Source of the DNA: QANA01 sp963665505
GTDB lineage: Bacteria; Bacillota; Clostridia; Christensenellales; Christensenellaceae
Length of the DNA stretch: 64,000 nucleotides
NCBI GenBank assembly: GCA_963665505.1
Contig: OY762275.1
Span: 558,001 to 622,000, forward strand
Direction of reading: 5' to 3'
A program made the translations under genes and the position numbers. The notes under the pieces were generated by a model, which saw nothing but the letters and a program-made list of their open reading frames with translations, searched no databases and was not told the DNA's origin. Within the stretch, counting starts at the first letter, position 1. Each line of letters opens with the position of its first letter. Shown piece after piece: positions 25,255 through 33,415 of the stretch.

Positions 25255-26835
25255 GTGAAAAAGATCCTGCTGCATGAGATCGCGCTGCGCCCCGGGTATG
25301 AACAGGAGTTGCGTGCCGCGGTTGCGGCACGCCTCGGTGTCGATACGCGAGAAATATCCGGCATGCGTATTGTAAGAAAATCACTGGATGCGCGTAAAAA
25401 ACAGAATATTGTGTTCAAATACTCGGTGGAAGTTTCGGTGGAAGAAGCGCTGGCGGTCGTACTTATCCGCAGGGGATTTGGGGAAGTAAAAGAGAGGCAC
25501 TTCCCTGCGCTTATCCTGGGCAAAACACGGTTGCGGGGACATATCGTTGTGGTCGGCGCCGGCCCCTGCGGTTTATTTGCGAGCTATCTACTGTCCCAGA
25601 TGGGGTACCGGCCCATCCTGATAGAAAGGGGAAAACCGATCGGAGAACGGGAAAAGGATTTTGAACGGCTCAGAAAAGAAGCCGTACTGGACCCGGAAAG
25701 CAATGCCTGTTTTGGGGAAGGAGGCGCCGGTGCTTTTTCCGACGGGAAACTCACGACCCGCATCAAAGACCCGCGTGCGGAACAGGTGCTCTCGATTTTT
25801 GTCCGCCACGGGGCGCCGCGGGAAACAGCGTATCTGGCCAAGCCGCACCTCGGGACAGACCGTATCCGCCGGATCGTCGCCGCCCTGCGGGAAGAAATCC
25901 GCGCCCGGGGCGGGGAGGTCGTGTATGGCGCCAAGCTGACGGATATAAAACAAAGGGCGGGGAAACTGACTGCGGTAACCTATACGAAAAGAGGAACGGT
26001 CTATACGGTGGATACGAACGCCTGTATCCTGGCGATCGGCCACAGTGCGCGGGACACATTTCCCATGCTGTTGGAAAAAGGCGTGGAATTTCAGAAGAAG
26101 CCGTTTGCAATAGGTGTGCGTGTGGAACATGCCCGTGGTTTGATAGATGCGCACCAATATGGAAAATATGCCGCCGTGCTGGGCGCGGCGGAGTATGTCC
26201 TGCGGGCCCGCGCGGAAGAGAGGGGCGTATATTCTTTTTGTATGTGCCCGGGGGGAGAGGTGATCTGCTCGGCCACGGAAAAAGGCCATACTGCGGTGAA
26301 CGGTATGAGCCGGTTCCGGCGGGACGGTGCCTATTCCAACAGCGCGCTGGTGGTTTCGGTCGGGGTGGAAGATATGCCGGCAGGGCCGCTCGGCGGCATT
26401 GTGCTGCAGCGCGCGATAGAGGCGGCCGCTTACGATGCGGCGGGCGGGTATGGCGCCCCGGCGCAGACATACCCCGATTTTTTAGACGGGCATATTTCTA
26501 AAAACATCCCTTCCAATTCTTATTTGCCCTATGCCGTGGCGGGAGATCTTGCCGGCTGCCTGCCGGGATTTATCCGAAAAGGGATCGTGCAGGCCGCGAA
26601 GGAATTTGATGCTGCCATTCCCGGGTTTGTCCGGGAAGGGCTGCTGATCGGCACGGAAACGAGGACGTCTTCCCCGGTGCGCATGTACAGGGGGGAAGAC
26701 TTATGTTCCCATATCGCCGGACTATACCCGGCGGGGGAAGGCGCGGGGTATGCCGGAGGCATCATGTCCGCCGCGGTAGACGGCCTGAAAGTGGCGGAAA
26801 CGATCATCCGCACGTATGCGCCGCCTGCAAATTGA
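25255..26835 (+). CDS. FAD-dependent dehydrogenase-like protein (COG2509 type)
   Basis: A 526-residue flavoprotein starting with GTG. The FAD-binding Rossmann motif is VVVGAGPCGLFASYLLSQMG near residue 98, after an N-terminal domain of about 90 residues typical of this family. GFGEGGAGAF-like (CFGEGGAGAFSDGKLTTR) and GEGAGYAGGIMSAAVDG near the C-terminus are family signatures. The family is conserved in Firmicutes but its reaction is not established. It stands 48 bases after ybbR and 9 bases before the P-loop gene. Confidence 0.87.
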   Translation: MKKILLHEIALRPGYEQELRAAVAARLGVDTREISGMRIVRKSLDARKKQNIVFKYSVEVSVEEALAVVLIRRGFGEVKERHFPALILGKTRLRGHIVVVGAGPCGLFASYLLSQMGYRPILIERGKPIGEREKDFERLRKEAVLDPESNACFGEGGAGAFSDGKLTTRIKDPRAEQVLSIFVRHGAPRETAYLAKPHLGTDRIRRIVAALREEIRARGGEVVYGAKLTDIKQRAGKLTAVTYTKRGTVYTVDTNACILAIGHSARDTFPMLLEKGVEFQKKPFAIGVRVEHARGLIDAHQYGKYAAVLGAAEYVLRARAEERGVYSFCMCPGGEVICSATEKGHTAVNGMSRFRRDGAYSNSALVVSVGVEDMPAGPLGGIVLQRAIEAAAYDAAGGYGAPAQTYPDFLDGHISKNIPSNSYLPYAVAGDLAGCLPGFIRKGIVQAAKEFDAAIPGFVREGLLIGTETRTSSPVRMYRGEDLCSHIAGLYPAGEGAGYAGGIMSAAVDGLKVAETIIRTYAPPAN

Positions 26836-26844
26836 AAGGATATC

Positions 26845-27534
26845 ATGAAGCATACGATCCGGTTTAAACAATATGTCGTGCTGACGGGCAACTTTGGCAG
26901 CGGCAAAACTGAAATCTCTCTGAATATTGCGCTGCGGGAAGCGGCTATGGGGAAAAAAACGATCCTGGTGGATATGGATACGATTAATCCCTATTTCCGT
27001 TCTTCGGGGAAGCAGGATCTTTTGGAAGGCCGGGGCATCCGCGTCATACGGCCGGTGTTTGCCAACACGATGGTGGGCGTGCCCATCCTGCCGGGGGAGA
27101 TCTATGCGCCGTTTGATGTGCCGCCGGATATCGCTGTATTCGATGTGGGCGGTGACCCGGTCGGCGCGGCCGCGCTGGGCATGCTACAGGAACGGTTCCG
27201 GGAGAACCGGGGAAATGCCGAATTTTTGTTCGTGATCAACGGAGCAAGGCCCATGCAGGAAGACGCGGAGCAGATTGCGGCGCTTATGCGGGAGATCGAA
27301 AAGAGCGGGTCGTTTAGGGTGACGGGCATCGTCAACAATACCAACCTCTCTGCGGAAACGGACATGGGACTAATTTGGGAAGGAGAACGTCTGGCGCAAA
27401 GCGTATGTGAAAAAACGAGCATCCCTCCCAAATTTATTGCCCTGCGGGAAGACCTGGCGCCCAGGTACGCCGGTAAATGGCCGATATTCCCCCTGCGCGT
27501 GTATATGCGTCCGGAATGGCTGGATATCCTTTGA
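26845..27534 (+). CDS. P-loop NTPase, MinD/CobQ-like
   Basis: A 229-residue ATP-binding protein. Walker A is TGNFGSGKTE near residues 14-22, followed by KTILVDMDTINPYFRSS, where the Asp of the deviant switch I is expected. Walker B-like IAVFDVGGDP lies near 95. The sequence family is found beside ferredoxin-dependent oxidoreductase genes in anaerobes, as here, where it precedes a ferredoxin and 2-oxoacid oxidoreductase operon. It may help assemble or regulate that enzyme, but this is inference. It follows the flavoprotein gene closely. Confidence 0.8.
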   Translation: MKHTIRFKQYVVLTGNFGSGKTEISLNIALREAAMGKKTILVDMDTINPYFRSSGKQDLLEGRGIRVIRPVFANTMVGVPILPGEIYAPFDVPPDIAVFDVGGDPVGAAALGMLQERFRENRGNAEFLFVINGARPMQEDAEQIAALMREIEKSGSFRVTGIVNNTNLSAETDMGLIWEGERLAQSVCEKTSIPPKFIALREDLAPRYAGKWPIFPLRVYMRPEWLDIL

Positions 27535-27554
27535 AAGAGCGGCGTCTTTGTTAT

Positions 27555-27583
27555 TTGCAAAATTTTTTAAACTATGCTATTTT
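27555..27583 (+). promoter_or_regulatory. Promoter of the 2-oxoacid:ferredoxin oxidoreductase operon
   Basis: TTGCAA (27555-27560) and TATTTT (27578-27583) with a 17-base spacer, 60 bases before the ferredoxin-like gene. Confidence 0.55.
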
Positions 27584-27643
27584 ATAAAAATGGGATAGGG
27601 TAATTTTTTTCCTGTATACGATTAGTTGCAAAGGGGTCAATGT

Positions 27644-27850
27644 ATGGCGAAACTTACGATCGACGAAGAGGCTTGCAAGGGCTGCGGGCTCTGTATCCCG
27701 GTATGCCCCAAGAAAATTCTGGCATTGCATGAAGAAAAGATCAATGCAAAAGGGTATCATCCCATAAGTATTATAGATGAAAGTGCATGCATCGCATGTG
27801 CGTCCTGTGCGCGTATGTGTCCGGATGTCGTATTTACTGTGGAAAAATAA
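27644..27850 (+). CDS. Ferredoxin-like delta subunit of 2-oxoacid oxidoreductase
   Basis: A 68-residue protein with two 4Fe-4S motifs: CKGCGLCIPVCPKK and CIACASCARMCPD, both CxxCxxCxxxCP. It is the delta (KorD/VorD-like) electron-transfer subunit that passes electrons from the TPP-containing beta subunit to ferredoxin. The ATG at 27644 has AAAGGGG upstream; a longer reading starting 18 bases earlier is less likely. It is first in the operon with the alpha, beta and gamma subunits. Confidence 0.9.
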   Translation: MAKLTIDEEACKGCGLCIPVCPKKILALHEEKINAKGYHPISIIDESACIACASCARMCPDVVFTVEK

Positions 27851-27890
27851 CGAGCTTTTGCCATTGCAAGCAAAAGCGGAAAGGTAAATT

Positions 27891-28952
27891 ATGGCAAAAA
27901 AGTTGATGAAAGGGAGTGAGGCCGTCGGAGAGGCTGCCATCCAGGCGGGATGTCGGTACTTCTTCGGGTATCCTATCACTCCGCAAAATGAGATCCCTGA
28001 ATATATGAGCAAACGCCTGCCCCAAGTACAGGGTTGTTTTTTGCAGGCGGAAAGTGAAATCGCGGCGATCAATATGGTGTACGGTGCCGCCGGTGCAGGC
28101 GCGCGCGTAATGACCTCCTCTTCCAGCCCGGGCATCAGCCTGAAGCAGGAGGGGATCAGCTATATAGCCTGTGCGGAACTTCCCTGTCTGATCGTGAATA
28201 TGATGCGCGTGGGCCCGGGCCTAGGCGGCATACTGCCCGCGCAGGGAGACTATTTTCAGGCCACAAAAGGCGGCGGACACGGAGATTATCATCTGGTCGT
28301 GTTTACGCCTTCGACGGTGCAGGAAGCGGCCAATCTGGTCATGGAAGGCTTTGAAGTGGCCGATGCGTACAGGACGCCCGTGATGCTATTGGGGGACGGC
28401 ATGATCGGCCAGATCATGGAGCCGGTGGAGTTCACCGCCCCCAAGAAAAGAGACCTGCCCCAAAAGACGTGGGCGGCGACAGGTTGGTCGGATAAGTCCA
28501 GGAAGCGGGCGATCGTAAACTCTCTGTATATCGATCCAAAAGAGATGCTGGAAGTCATGGAGCGGATAGAAAGCCGCTATGCGCTGATCCGCCAAAACGA
28601 GGCCCGGTGGGAAGCGTTTATGATGGACGATGCGGAGTATTGCATCGCGGCATACGGGACGACTGCCAGGATCGCCAAGAGCGCTGTTATTAAGGCACGT
28701 GAGCAGGGAATCAAGGCCGGGTTGATCCGGCCCATCACCGTTTGGCCCTTCCCGACGGAAGCGTTTGCAAAGGCGGCGGAAAAAGTCAAGGCTTTCCTTA
28801 CGGTCGAAATGAGCCTGGGGCAGATGGTCGAAGATGTGCGGCTGGCCGTCAACGGGAAAAAGCCCGTTATGTTCCAGGGGACGATCGGCGGTTTTGTGCC
28901 CACGCCGGCGAGCATGGTCGCGGAATTGAAAAAGATACAGGAGGGCAGGTAA
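27891..28952 (+). CDS. vorB: 2-oxoacid:ferredoxin oxidoreductase, alpha subunit (VorB-like)
   Basis: A 353-residue subunit with the pyrimidine-binding region of the TPP enzyme: YFFGYPITPQNEIPEYMSKR, then AESEIAAINMVYGAAGAGAR and TSSSSPGISLKQEGISY. The layout fits the 3-methyl-2-oxobutanoate (branched-chain keto acid) or 2-oxoglutarate class. Substrate choice between branched-chain, aromatic and 2-oxoglutarate cannot be made by eye. It lies between delta and beta genes, the usual order. In a fermenting anaerobe it oxidises keto acids from amino acids to acyl-CoA with reduced ferredoxin as product. Confidence 0.9.
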   Translation: MAKKLMKGSEAVGEAAIQAGCRYFFGYPITPQNEIPEYMSKRLPQVQGCFLQAESEIAAINMVYGAAGAGARVMTSSSSPGISLKQEGISYIACAELPCLIVNMMRVGPGLGGILPAQGDYFQATKGGGHGDYHLVVFTPSTVQEAANLVMEGFEVADAYRTPVMLLGDGMIGQIMEPVEFTAPKKRDLPQKTWAATGWSDKSRKRAIVNSLYIDPKEMLEVMERIESRYALIRQNEARWEAFMMDDAEYCIAAYGTTARIAKSAVIKAREQGIKAGLIRPITVWPFPTEAFAKAAEKVKAFLTVEMSLGQMVEDVRLAVNGKKPVMFQGTIGGFVPTPASMVAELKKIQEGR

Positions 28953-28957
28953 GGGAA

Positions 28958-29695
28958 ATGGCGATCGTTTTTAAAAAGACAAGTATGTTGACGGATGTGC
29001 CTTTTACATACTGCCCCGGTTGTACGCACGGGATCGCACACCGTTTGGTTGCGGAATGTATAGAAGAGTTGGGTCTTGCGGACAGCGCGATCGGTGTGGC
29101 GCCGGTCGGTTGCGCCGTGTTTGCCTACAATTTTTTTAATTGCGATATGCTGGAGGCGGCGCACGGACGGGCGCCTGCAGTCGCTACCGGCGTGAAGCGC
29201 GTGCATAAAGACAATCTGGTCTTTACCTACCAGGGTGACGGCGACCTCGCTTCGATCGGAACCGCGGAGATCGTCCATGCGGCGATGCGGGGCGAAAAGA
29301 TCAGCACGATTTTCATCAACAACGCGATCTACGGGATGACCGGCGGACAGATGGCCCCGACGACATTGGTCGAGCAGGTCACGACGACTTCTCCCTACGG
29401 CAGGCAGAAGGAGCATTGCGGGTCGCCGATCCGCATGTCCGAAATGTTGGCCACGTTGGACGGTGCCTGCTATGTGGAACGGGTCTCTCTGCACGATGTG
29501 CCCAATATCATAAAAGCAAAAAAAGCGATAAAAAAGGCGTTTACCTATCAGATGGAAGGGAAAGGGTTCACGATGGTGGAACTGCTTTCCACCTGCCCCA
29601 CAAACTGGGGGATGACGCCGATAGATGCGCTCAAATGGCTGAAGGAAAGCATGATCCCTTACTATCCGCTGGGTGTGAAGAAGGAGGTTGTGTGA
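28958..29695 (+). CDS. 2-oxoacid:ferredoxin oxidoreductase, beta subunit (TPP-binding)
   Basis: A 245-residue subunit starting at 28958, 5 bases after the alpha stop. The TPP/metal signature is GDGDLASIGTAEIVHAAMR followed by INNAIYGMTGGQMAPTT. The N-terminal YCPGCTHGIAHRLV is typical of these beta subunits. An upstream extension of the open frame overlaps the alpha gene and is taken as shadow. The gamma gene begins one base after its stop. Confidence 0.93.
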   Translation: MAIVFKKTSMLTDVPFTYCPGCTHGIAHRLVAECIEELGLADSAIGVAPVGCAVFAYNFFNCDMLEAAHGRAPAVATGVKRVHKDNLVFTYQGDGDLASIGTAEIVHAAMRGEKISTIFINNAIYGMTGGQMAPTTLVEQVTTTSPYGRQKEHCGSPIRMSEMLATLDGACYVERVSLHDVPNIIKAKKAIKKAFTYQMEGKGFTMVELLSTCPTNWGMTPIDALKWLKESMIPYYPLGVKKEVV

Positions 29696-29696
29696 G

Positions 29697-30233
29697 ATGA
29701 TGCAGCAGATCATAAGTGCGGGGTTCGGCGGACAAGGCGTGCTCCTGCTTGGCAGGATCCTGGCGTATGCGGGCATGAAAGAAGGAAAAAACGTATCCTG
29801 GCTGCCTTCCTACGGGCCGGAAATGCGCGGCGGCACAGCCAATTGCTGTGTGGTTGTTTCAGATGAAGAAATCGGCAGCCCCGTTGTGGTAGAGGCGGAC
29901 AGCATCGTTGTCATGAACCGGCCTTCGCTTAAAAAATACGAAAAGAACGTCATTCCCGGCGGGAAGCTGTTTATCAACAGTTCGCTTATCCATGAAAAGC
30001 CTACGCGTACGGATATCGACATCTACTACGTCCCCGCGAACGAGATCGCCGATGCGCTGGGCAACGGCAAGGTAGCCAACATGGTCATGATGGGGGCGGT
30101 GCTGAAAAAGACAGGCGTCGTATCCGCAGAGACCGTGCTCGAATGCCTGAAGGAGACGCTGGGAAACCGCAAAGTCAAGTTGATTCCGGTCAACGAACAG
30201 GCAATCCAGTGCGGAGCGGCGGCCGTGGATTGA
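29697..30233 (+). CDS. 2-oxoacid:ferredoxin oxidoreductase, gamma subunit
   Basis: A 178-residue subunit with the family start AGFGGQGVLLLGRILAYAGM and LPSYGPEMRGGTANCCVVVS. These residues contact CoA/TPP in the multi-subunit enzyme. It follows the beta gene after one base (TGAGATGATG); a second ATG three bases later is also possible. It completes a full delta-alpha-beta-gamma enzyme. A terminator follows at 30255. Confidence 0.93.
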   Translation: MMQQIISAGFGGQGVLLLGRILAYAGMKEGKNVSWLPSYGPEMRGGTANCCVVVSDEEIGSPVVVEADSIVVMNRPSLKKYEKNVIPGGKLFINSSLIHEKPTRTDIDIYYVPANEIADALGNGKVANMVMMGAVLKKTGVVSAETVLECLKETLGNRKVKLIPVNEQAIQCGAAAVD

Positions 30234-30254
30234 GCGGATGGACGAAAATAGAAG

Positions 30255-30295
30255 AAAAAGACGCAAAGGTGCGATTTTACCGAGCGTCTTTTTTA
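30255..30295 (+). terminator. Terminator of the oxidoreductase operon
   Basis: AAAAAGACGC (30255-30264) pairs with GCGTCTTTTT (from 30284) and runs into a T-tract. Confidence 0.85.
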
Positions 30296-30334
30296 TTCTA
30301 AAAAACCAATTTTGCCCGTATCCCCGGTGCGCTA

Positions 30335-30363
30335 TTGCATTTGGAAGATGCTTTATATATAAT
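30335..30363 (+). promoter_or_regulatory. nfnAB promoter
   Basis: TTGCAT (30335-30340) and TATAAT (30358-30363), 17-base spacer; start codon at 30397. Confidence 0.82.
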
Positions 30364-30396
30364 TGAAATGGATTTTTAGGATAAGGAGACCACTGC

Positions 30397-31245
30397 ATGT
30401 ATCGGATTTTAGAGAAAAAGACATTGGGGCCGCAGGTAGTCAAAATGACTATCGATGCGCCCGCTATTGCCCATAAGGCAGAGCCCGGGCAGTTTATCAT
30501 ATTGCGGATAGATGAAAAAGGCGAAAGGATCCCTTTGACCATTGCAGATTATGATAAGGAAAAAGGGAGCGTCACCGTCATATTCCAGATCGTGGGCAAG
30601 ACGACGACGGAACTTTCCGAGCTTTCGGAAGGCGATGCCCTGCAGGATTTTGTAGGCCCGCTGGGCAATGCGACGGAGTACCCGGAAGGGATAAAAAAGG
30701 CTGCGGTCATCGGCGGCGGTCTGGGTACGGCGATCGCATACCCGCAGGCGAAAAAAATGACCCAGATAGGTGTAGAAGTAGATTCCATCATAGGGTTTCG
30801 GAATAAAGAACTTATTTTGCTGGAAGACGAAATGCGCGCATGCTCCAAGAACTTGTATATCACCACCGACGACGGCAGCAACGGCAACAAAGGTTTTGTT
30901 ACCGACGTTTTGAAGGCGCGTATCGAAGCTGGCGAAAACTATGACCTGGTCATTGCCATCGGGCCGCTCATCATGATGAAGTTTGTGAGTCTGCTCACTA
31001 AGAAATATGGCATAAAAACGATCGTCAGCATGAACCCGATCATGATAGACGGGACGGGCATGTGCGGTGGCTGCCGTGTGACCGTCGGCGGAGAGACAAA
31101 ATTCGCCTGTGTGGACGGACCGGATTTTGACGGCCATCTGGTCGATTTTGACGAAGCCATGCGCAGGCAGACGATGTACAAGACGCAGGAACACAACAGT
31201 CTGGAGAAACATACTTGCAGATTGGAGGCACAGTTAAACCAATGA
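30397..31245 (+). CDS. Ferredoxin-NADP reductase alpha subunit (NfnA-like)
   Basis: A 282-residue FAD/NAD(P)-binding protein of the dihydroorotate-dehydrogenase electron-transfer type. The FAD domain has RIPLTIADYDKEKGSVTV, the NAD domain has AAVIGGGLGTAIAYPQAKK, and the C-terminal 2Fe-2S cysteines are in MCGGCRVTVGGETKFACVDG. With the large subunit it forms NfnAB, which bifurcates electrons between NADH, ferredoxin and NADPH, or a related sulfide dehydrogenase. The stop overlaps the start of the large subunit (ATGA). Confidence 0.9.
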   Translation: MYRILEKKTLGPQVVKMTIDAPAIAHKAEPGQFIILRIDEKGERIPLTIADYDKEKGSVTVIFQIVGKTTTELSELSEGDALQDFVGPLGNATEYPEGIKKAAVIGGGLGTAIAYPQAKKMTQIGVEVDSIIGFRNKELILLEDEMRACSKNLYITTDDGSNGNKGFVTDVLKARIEAGENYDLVIAIGPLIMMKFVSLLTKKYGIKTIVSMNPIMIDGTGMCGGCRVTVGGETKFACVDGPDFDGHLVDFDEAMRRQTMYKTQEHNSLEKHTCRLEAQLNQ

Positions 31246-32639
31246 AACGGAACATGTCCCCGAAGAAAATAGCGATGCCTGAGCTCGACCCCCAGGTGCG
31301 GAACAAGAATTTCGAAGAAGTTGCCCGCGGGTATACGGAAGAAATGGCCAAAGAAGAGGCGTCGAGGTGCCTGCACTGTAAAAATGAACCTTGCGTCGCG
31401 GGTTGCCCCGTGAATGTGCAGATCCCCGATTTCATACAGTTGATCACGGAGGGCAAGTATATAGACGCCTACGAAAAGATCAAAATGACGAACAGCCTGC
31501 CTGCCGTTTGCGGCAGGGTTTGTCCGCAGGAATCCCAGTGCGAGGAACGCTGCGTCCGCGGCATAAAGGGAGAACCGGTCGGTATCGGCCGTTTGGAACG
31601 GTTTTGTGCAGACTATGCGATGCAGCATGGGCACAGCAGTGTACCCAAGATCGTAAAGAACGGGAAAAAAGTTGCGGTCATAGGGTCCGGCCCGTCGGGG
31701 CTTACCTGCGCGGGAGACCTTGCGAAAATGGGTTATGATGTGACGATCTTCGAAGCCTTTCACGTAGCCGGCGGGGTGCTCCAATATGGGATACCGCAGT
31801 TCCGTTTGCCCAAAGAGCTTGTCAATGCCGAGGTCGACGAACTGAAAAAACTCGGCGTGAAAATAGAAAAAAATATGGTCATCGGCAAGATATTCACGCT
31901 TGAGGAACTGAAAAAAATGGGGTATGAGGCGATATTCATCGGAACGGGCGCAGGGTTGCCCCGGTTCATGCATATCCCCGGGGAAAACCTGAACGGCGTT
32001 TATTCGGCCAACGAATTTCTGACCAGGATCAACCTGATGAAGGCGTATAAATTCCCGGAATATGACACACCCATCAAGCCGTATCATACGGTCGCGGTCG
32101 TCGGCGGCGGAAATGTGGCGATGGACGCGGCCCGGTGTGCAAAACGCCTGGGCGCAAAAGATGTATACATCATCTACCGGCGCAGCGAGGAGGAAATGCC
32201 CGCACGTAGAGAAGAAGTACACCATGCCAAAGAAGAAGGGATCGAATTCCGCCTGTTGCAGAACCCGGTGGAGATACTGGGAGACGAAAAAGGCAATGTC
32301 GTTGGCGTGAAAAATATAAAAATGCAGCTTGGTGAACCGGATGCTTCGGGCAGGAGACGCCCGGTGGTGATCCCGGGAAGCGAGTATATCCTGGATGTGG
32401 ATGCGGTCGTTGTCGCGATCGGACAATCCCCCAACCCACTGCTCAAGAAGGCCACGCCCGCCCTGAAAACGCAAGCCTGGGGCGGGATCATGGCGGAAGA
32501 AAAAACGGGGCAGACGAGCATGGAGGGCGTATATGCGGGCGGCGACGCCGTGACCGGCGCAGCCACCGTCATATTGGCGATGGGTGCGGGCAAAGATGCG
32601 GCGAAAGCCATAGACGAATATTTAAAGAGTAAAAAGTAA
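31242..32639 (+). CDS. NADPH-dependent glutamate-synthase-like subunit (NfnB-like)
   Basis: A 465-residue flavoprotein. The start overlaps the stop of NfnA; an open frame begins 27 bases earlier with TTG but that overlaps more. Two N-terminal cysteine clusters (CLHCKNEPCVAGCP and CGRVCPQESQCEERC) would bind 4Fe-4S. FAD binding is VAVIGSGPSGLTCAGDLAK, and NADPH binding is VAVVGGGNVAMDAARCAKR. It is annotated in many genomes as glutamate synthase subunit, but beside NfnA the transhydrogenase role is much more likely. It links reduced ferredoxin and NADH to NADPH for biosynthesis. Confidence 0.93.
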   Translation: MKRNMSPKKIAMPELDPQVRNKNFEEVARGYTEEMAKEEASRCLHCKNEPCVAGCPVNVQIPDFIQLITEGKYIDAYEKIKMTNSLPAVCGRVCPQESQCEERCVRGIKGEPVGIGRLERFCADYAMQHGHSSVPKIVKNGKKVAVIGSGPSGLTCAGDLAKMGYDVTIFEAFHVAGGVLQYGIPQFRLPKELVNAEVDELKKLGVKIEKNMVIGKIFTLEELKKMGYEAIFIGTGAGLPRFMHIPGENLNGVYSANEFLTRINLMKAYKFPEYDTPIKPYHTVAVVGGGNVAMDAARCAKRLGAKDVYIIYRRSEEEMPARREEVHHAKEEGIEFRLLQNPVEILGDEKGNVVGVKNIKMQLGEPDASGRRRPVVIPGSEYILDVDAVVVAIGQSPNPLLKKATPALKTQAWGGIMAEEKTGQTSMEGVYAGGDAVTGAATVILAMGAGKDAAKAIDEYLKSKK

Positions 32640-32670
32640 TTTTTACAGAAACGGAAAGATTGCGAAGGAC

Positions 32671-32710
32671 AGCGCTCTTTATTTATGGAAAAGAGCGCTA
32701 GTTTTTATTT
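32671..32710 (+). terminator. nfnAB terminator
   Basis: AGCGCTCTT (32671-32679) pairs with AAGAGCGCT (32691-32699), followed by AGTTTTTATTTT. Confidence 0.88.
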
Positions 32711-32712
32711 TC

Positions 32713-32741
32713 TGTTTTCATATGGACACGCAAAGTATAAT
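32713..32741 (+). promoter_or_regulatory. Probable nth promoter
   Basis: TGTTTT (32713-32718) and TATAAT (32736-32741), 17-base spacer; nth starts at 32783. The -35 is weak. Confidence 0.5.
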
Positions 32742-32782
32742 TTTGGTATGATAATAAAGAATAATAGAGGAATACGATATCG

Positions 32783-33409
32783 ATGGCAAAAGACATTGTT
32801 TTGCAGCGCCTGGAACAAGCGTATACGGATACCCGGTCCGCCCTGCATTTTCAGACTCCTTTTGAGTTGCTGGTGGCGACCATACTTTCGGCGCAATGTA
32901 CGGACAAGCGGGTAAACAGTATTACGAAAACCCTGTTTGCACAATATAGGGATGCGTCCATGCTGGCCGCTGCGGATTTCGATACGCTTGCCGCCGAGAT
33001 ACATAGCTGCGGCTGTTACAATGTAAAGGCAAAGAACCTGATCGCGGCTGCCAAGATGCTGGTCGCCGAGCATGGGGGGACGGTGCCGCGGACGATGGAG
33101 GCATTGACGAGCCTGCCGGGTGTGGGTAGAAAGACGGCGAATGTCGTGCTTTCCAATGCGTTTAATATCCCCGGGTTGGCGGTGGATACCCATGTGTTCC
33201 GTGTTTCGCACAGATTGGGATTAGCAGATGCGAAAGACCCGGCGGGAACCGAGCGCCAGTTGTGCGCGATTATCCCCAGGGAAAAATGGGGGCAGGCGCA
33301 CCACTGGCTCATCTATCACGGCCGGCGGGTATGCCATGCAAGAAAGCCGGAATGCAAAACTTGTTTTTTGCGGGACATGTGCCCATTTTTTATTGAAAAG
33401 GAAAATTGA
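32783..33409 (+). CDS. nth: Endonuclease III
   Basis: Nth, 208 residues, a base-excision glycosylase/AP lyase for oxidised pyrimidines. The helix-hairpin-helix is LPGVGRKTANVVLSNAF, with the catalytic Lys in GRKTANV and the Asp in AVDTHVFRVS. The C-terminal 4Fe-4S loop is CHARKPECKTCFLRDMC (C-x6-C-x2-C-x5-C). It is followed by obg 6 bases later, so the two are probably co-transcribed. Confidence 0.96.
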   Translation: MAKDIVLQRLEQAYTDTRSALHFQTPFELLVATILSAQCTDKRVNSITKTLFAQYRDASMLAAADFDTLAAEIHSCGCYNVKAKNLIAAAKMLVAEHGGTVPRTMEALTSLPGVGRKTANVVLSNAFNIPGLAVDTHVFRVSHRLGLADAKDPAGTERQLCAIIPREKWGQAHHWLIYHGRRVCHARKPECKTCFLRDMCPFFIEKEN

Positions 33410-33415
33410 ATTTTT

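Noticed and set aside
30939..32474. 511-codon minus-strand frame opposite nfnB
   Set aside because: Shadow of the conserved flavoprotein gene; no motifs.
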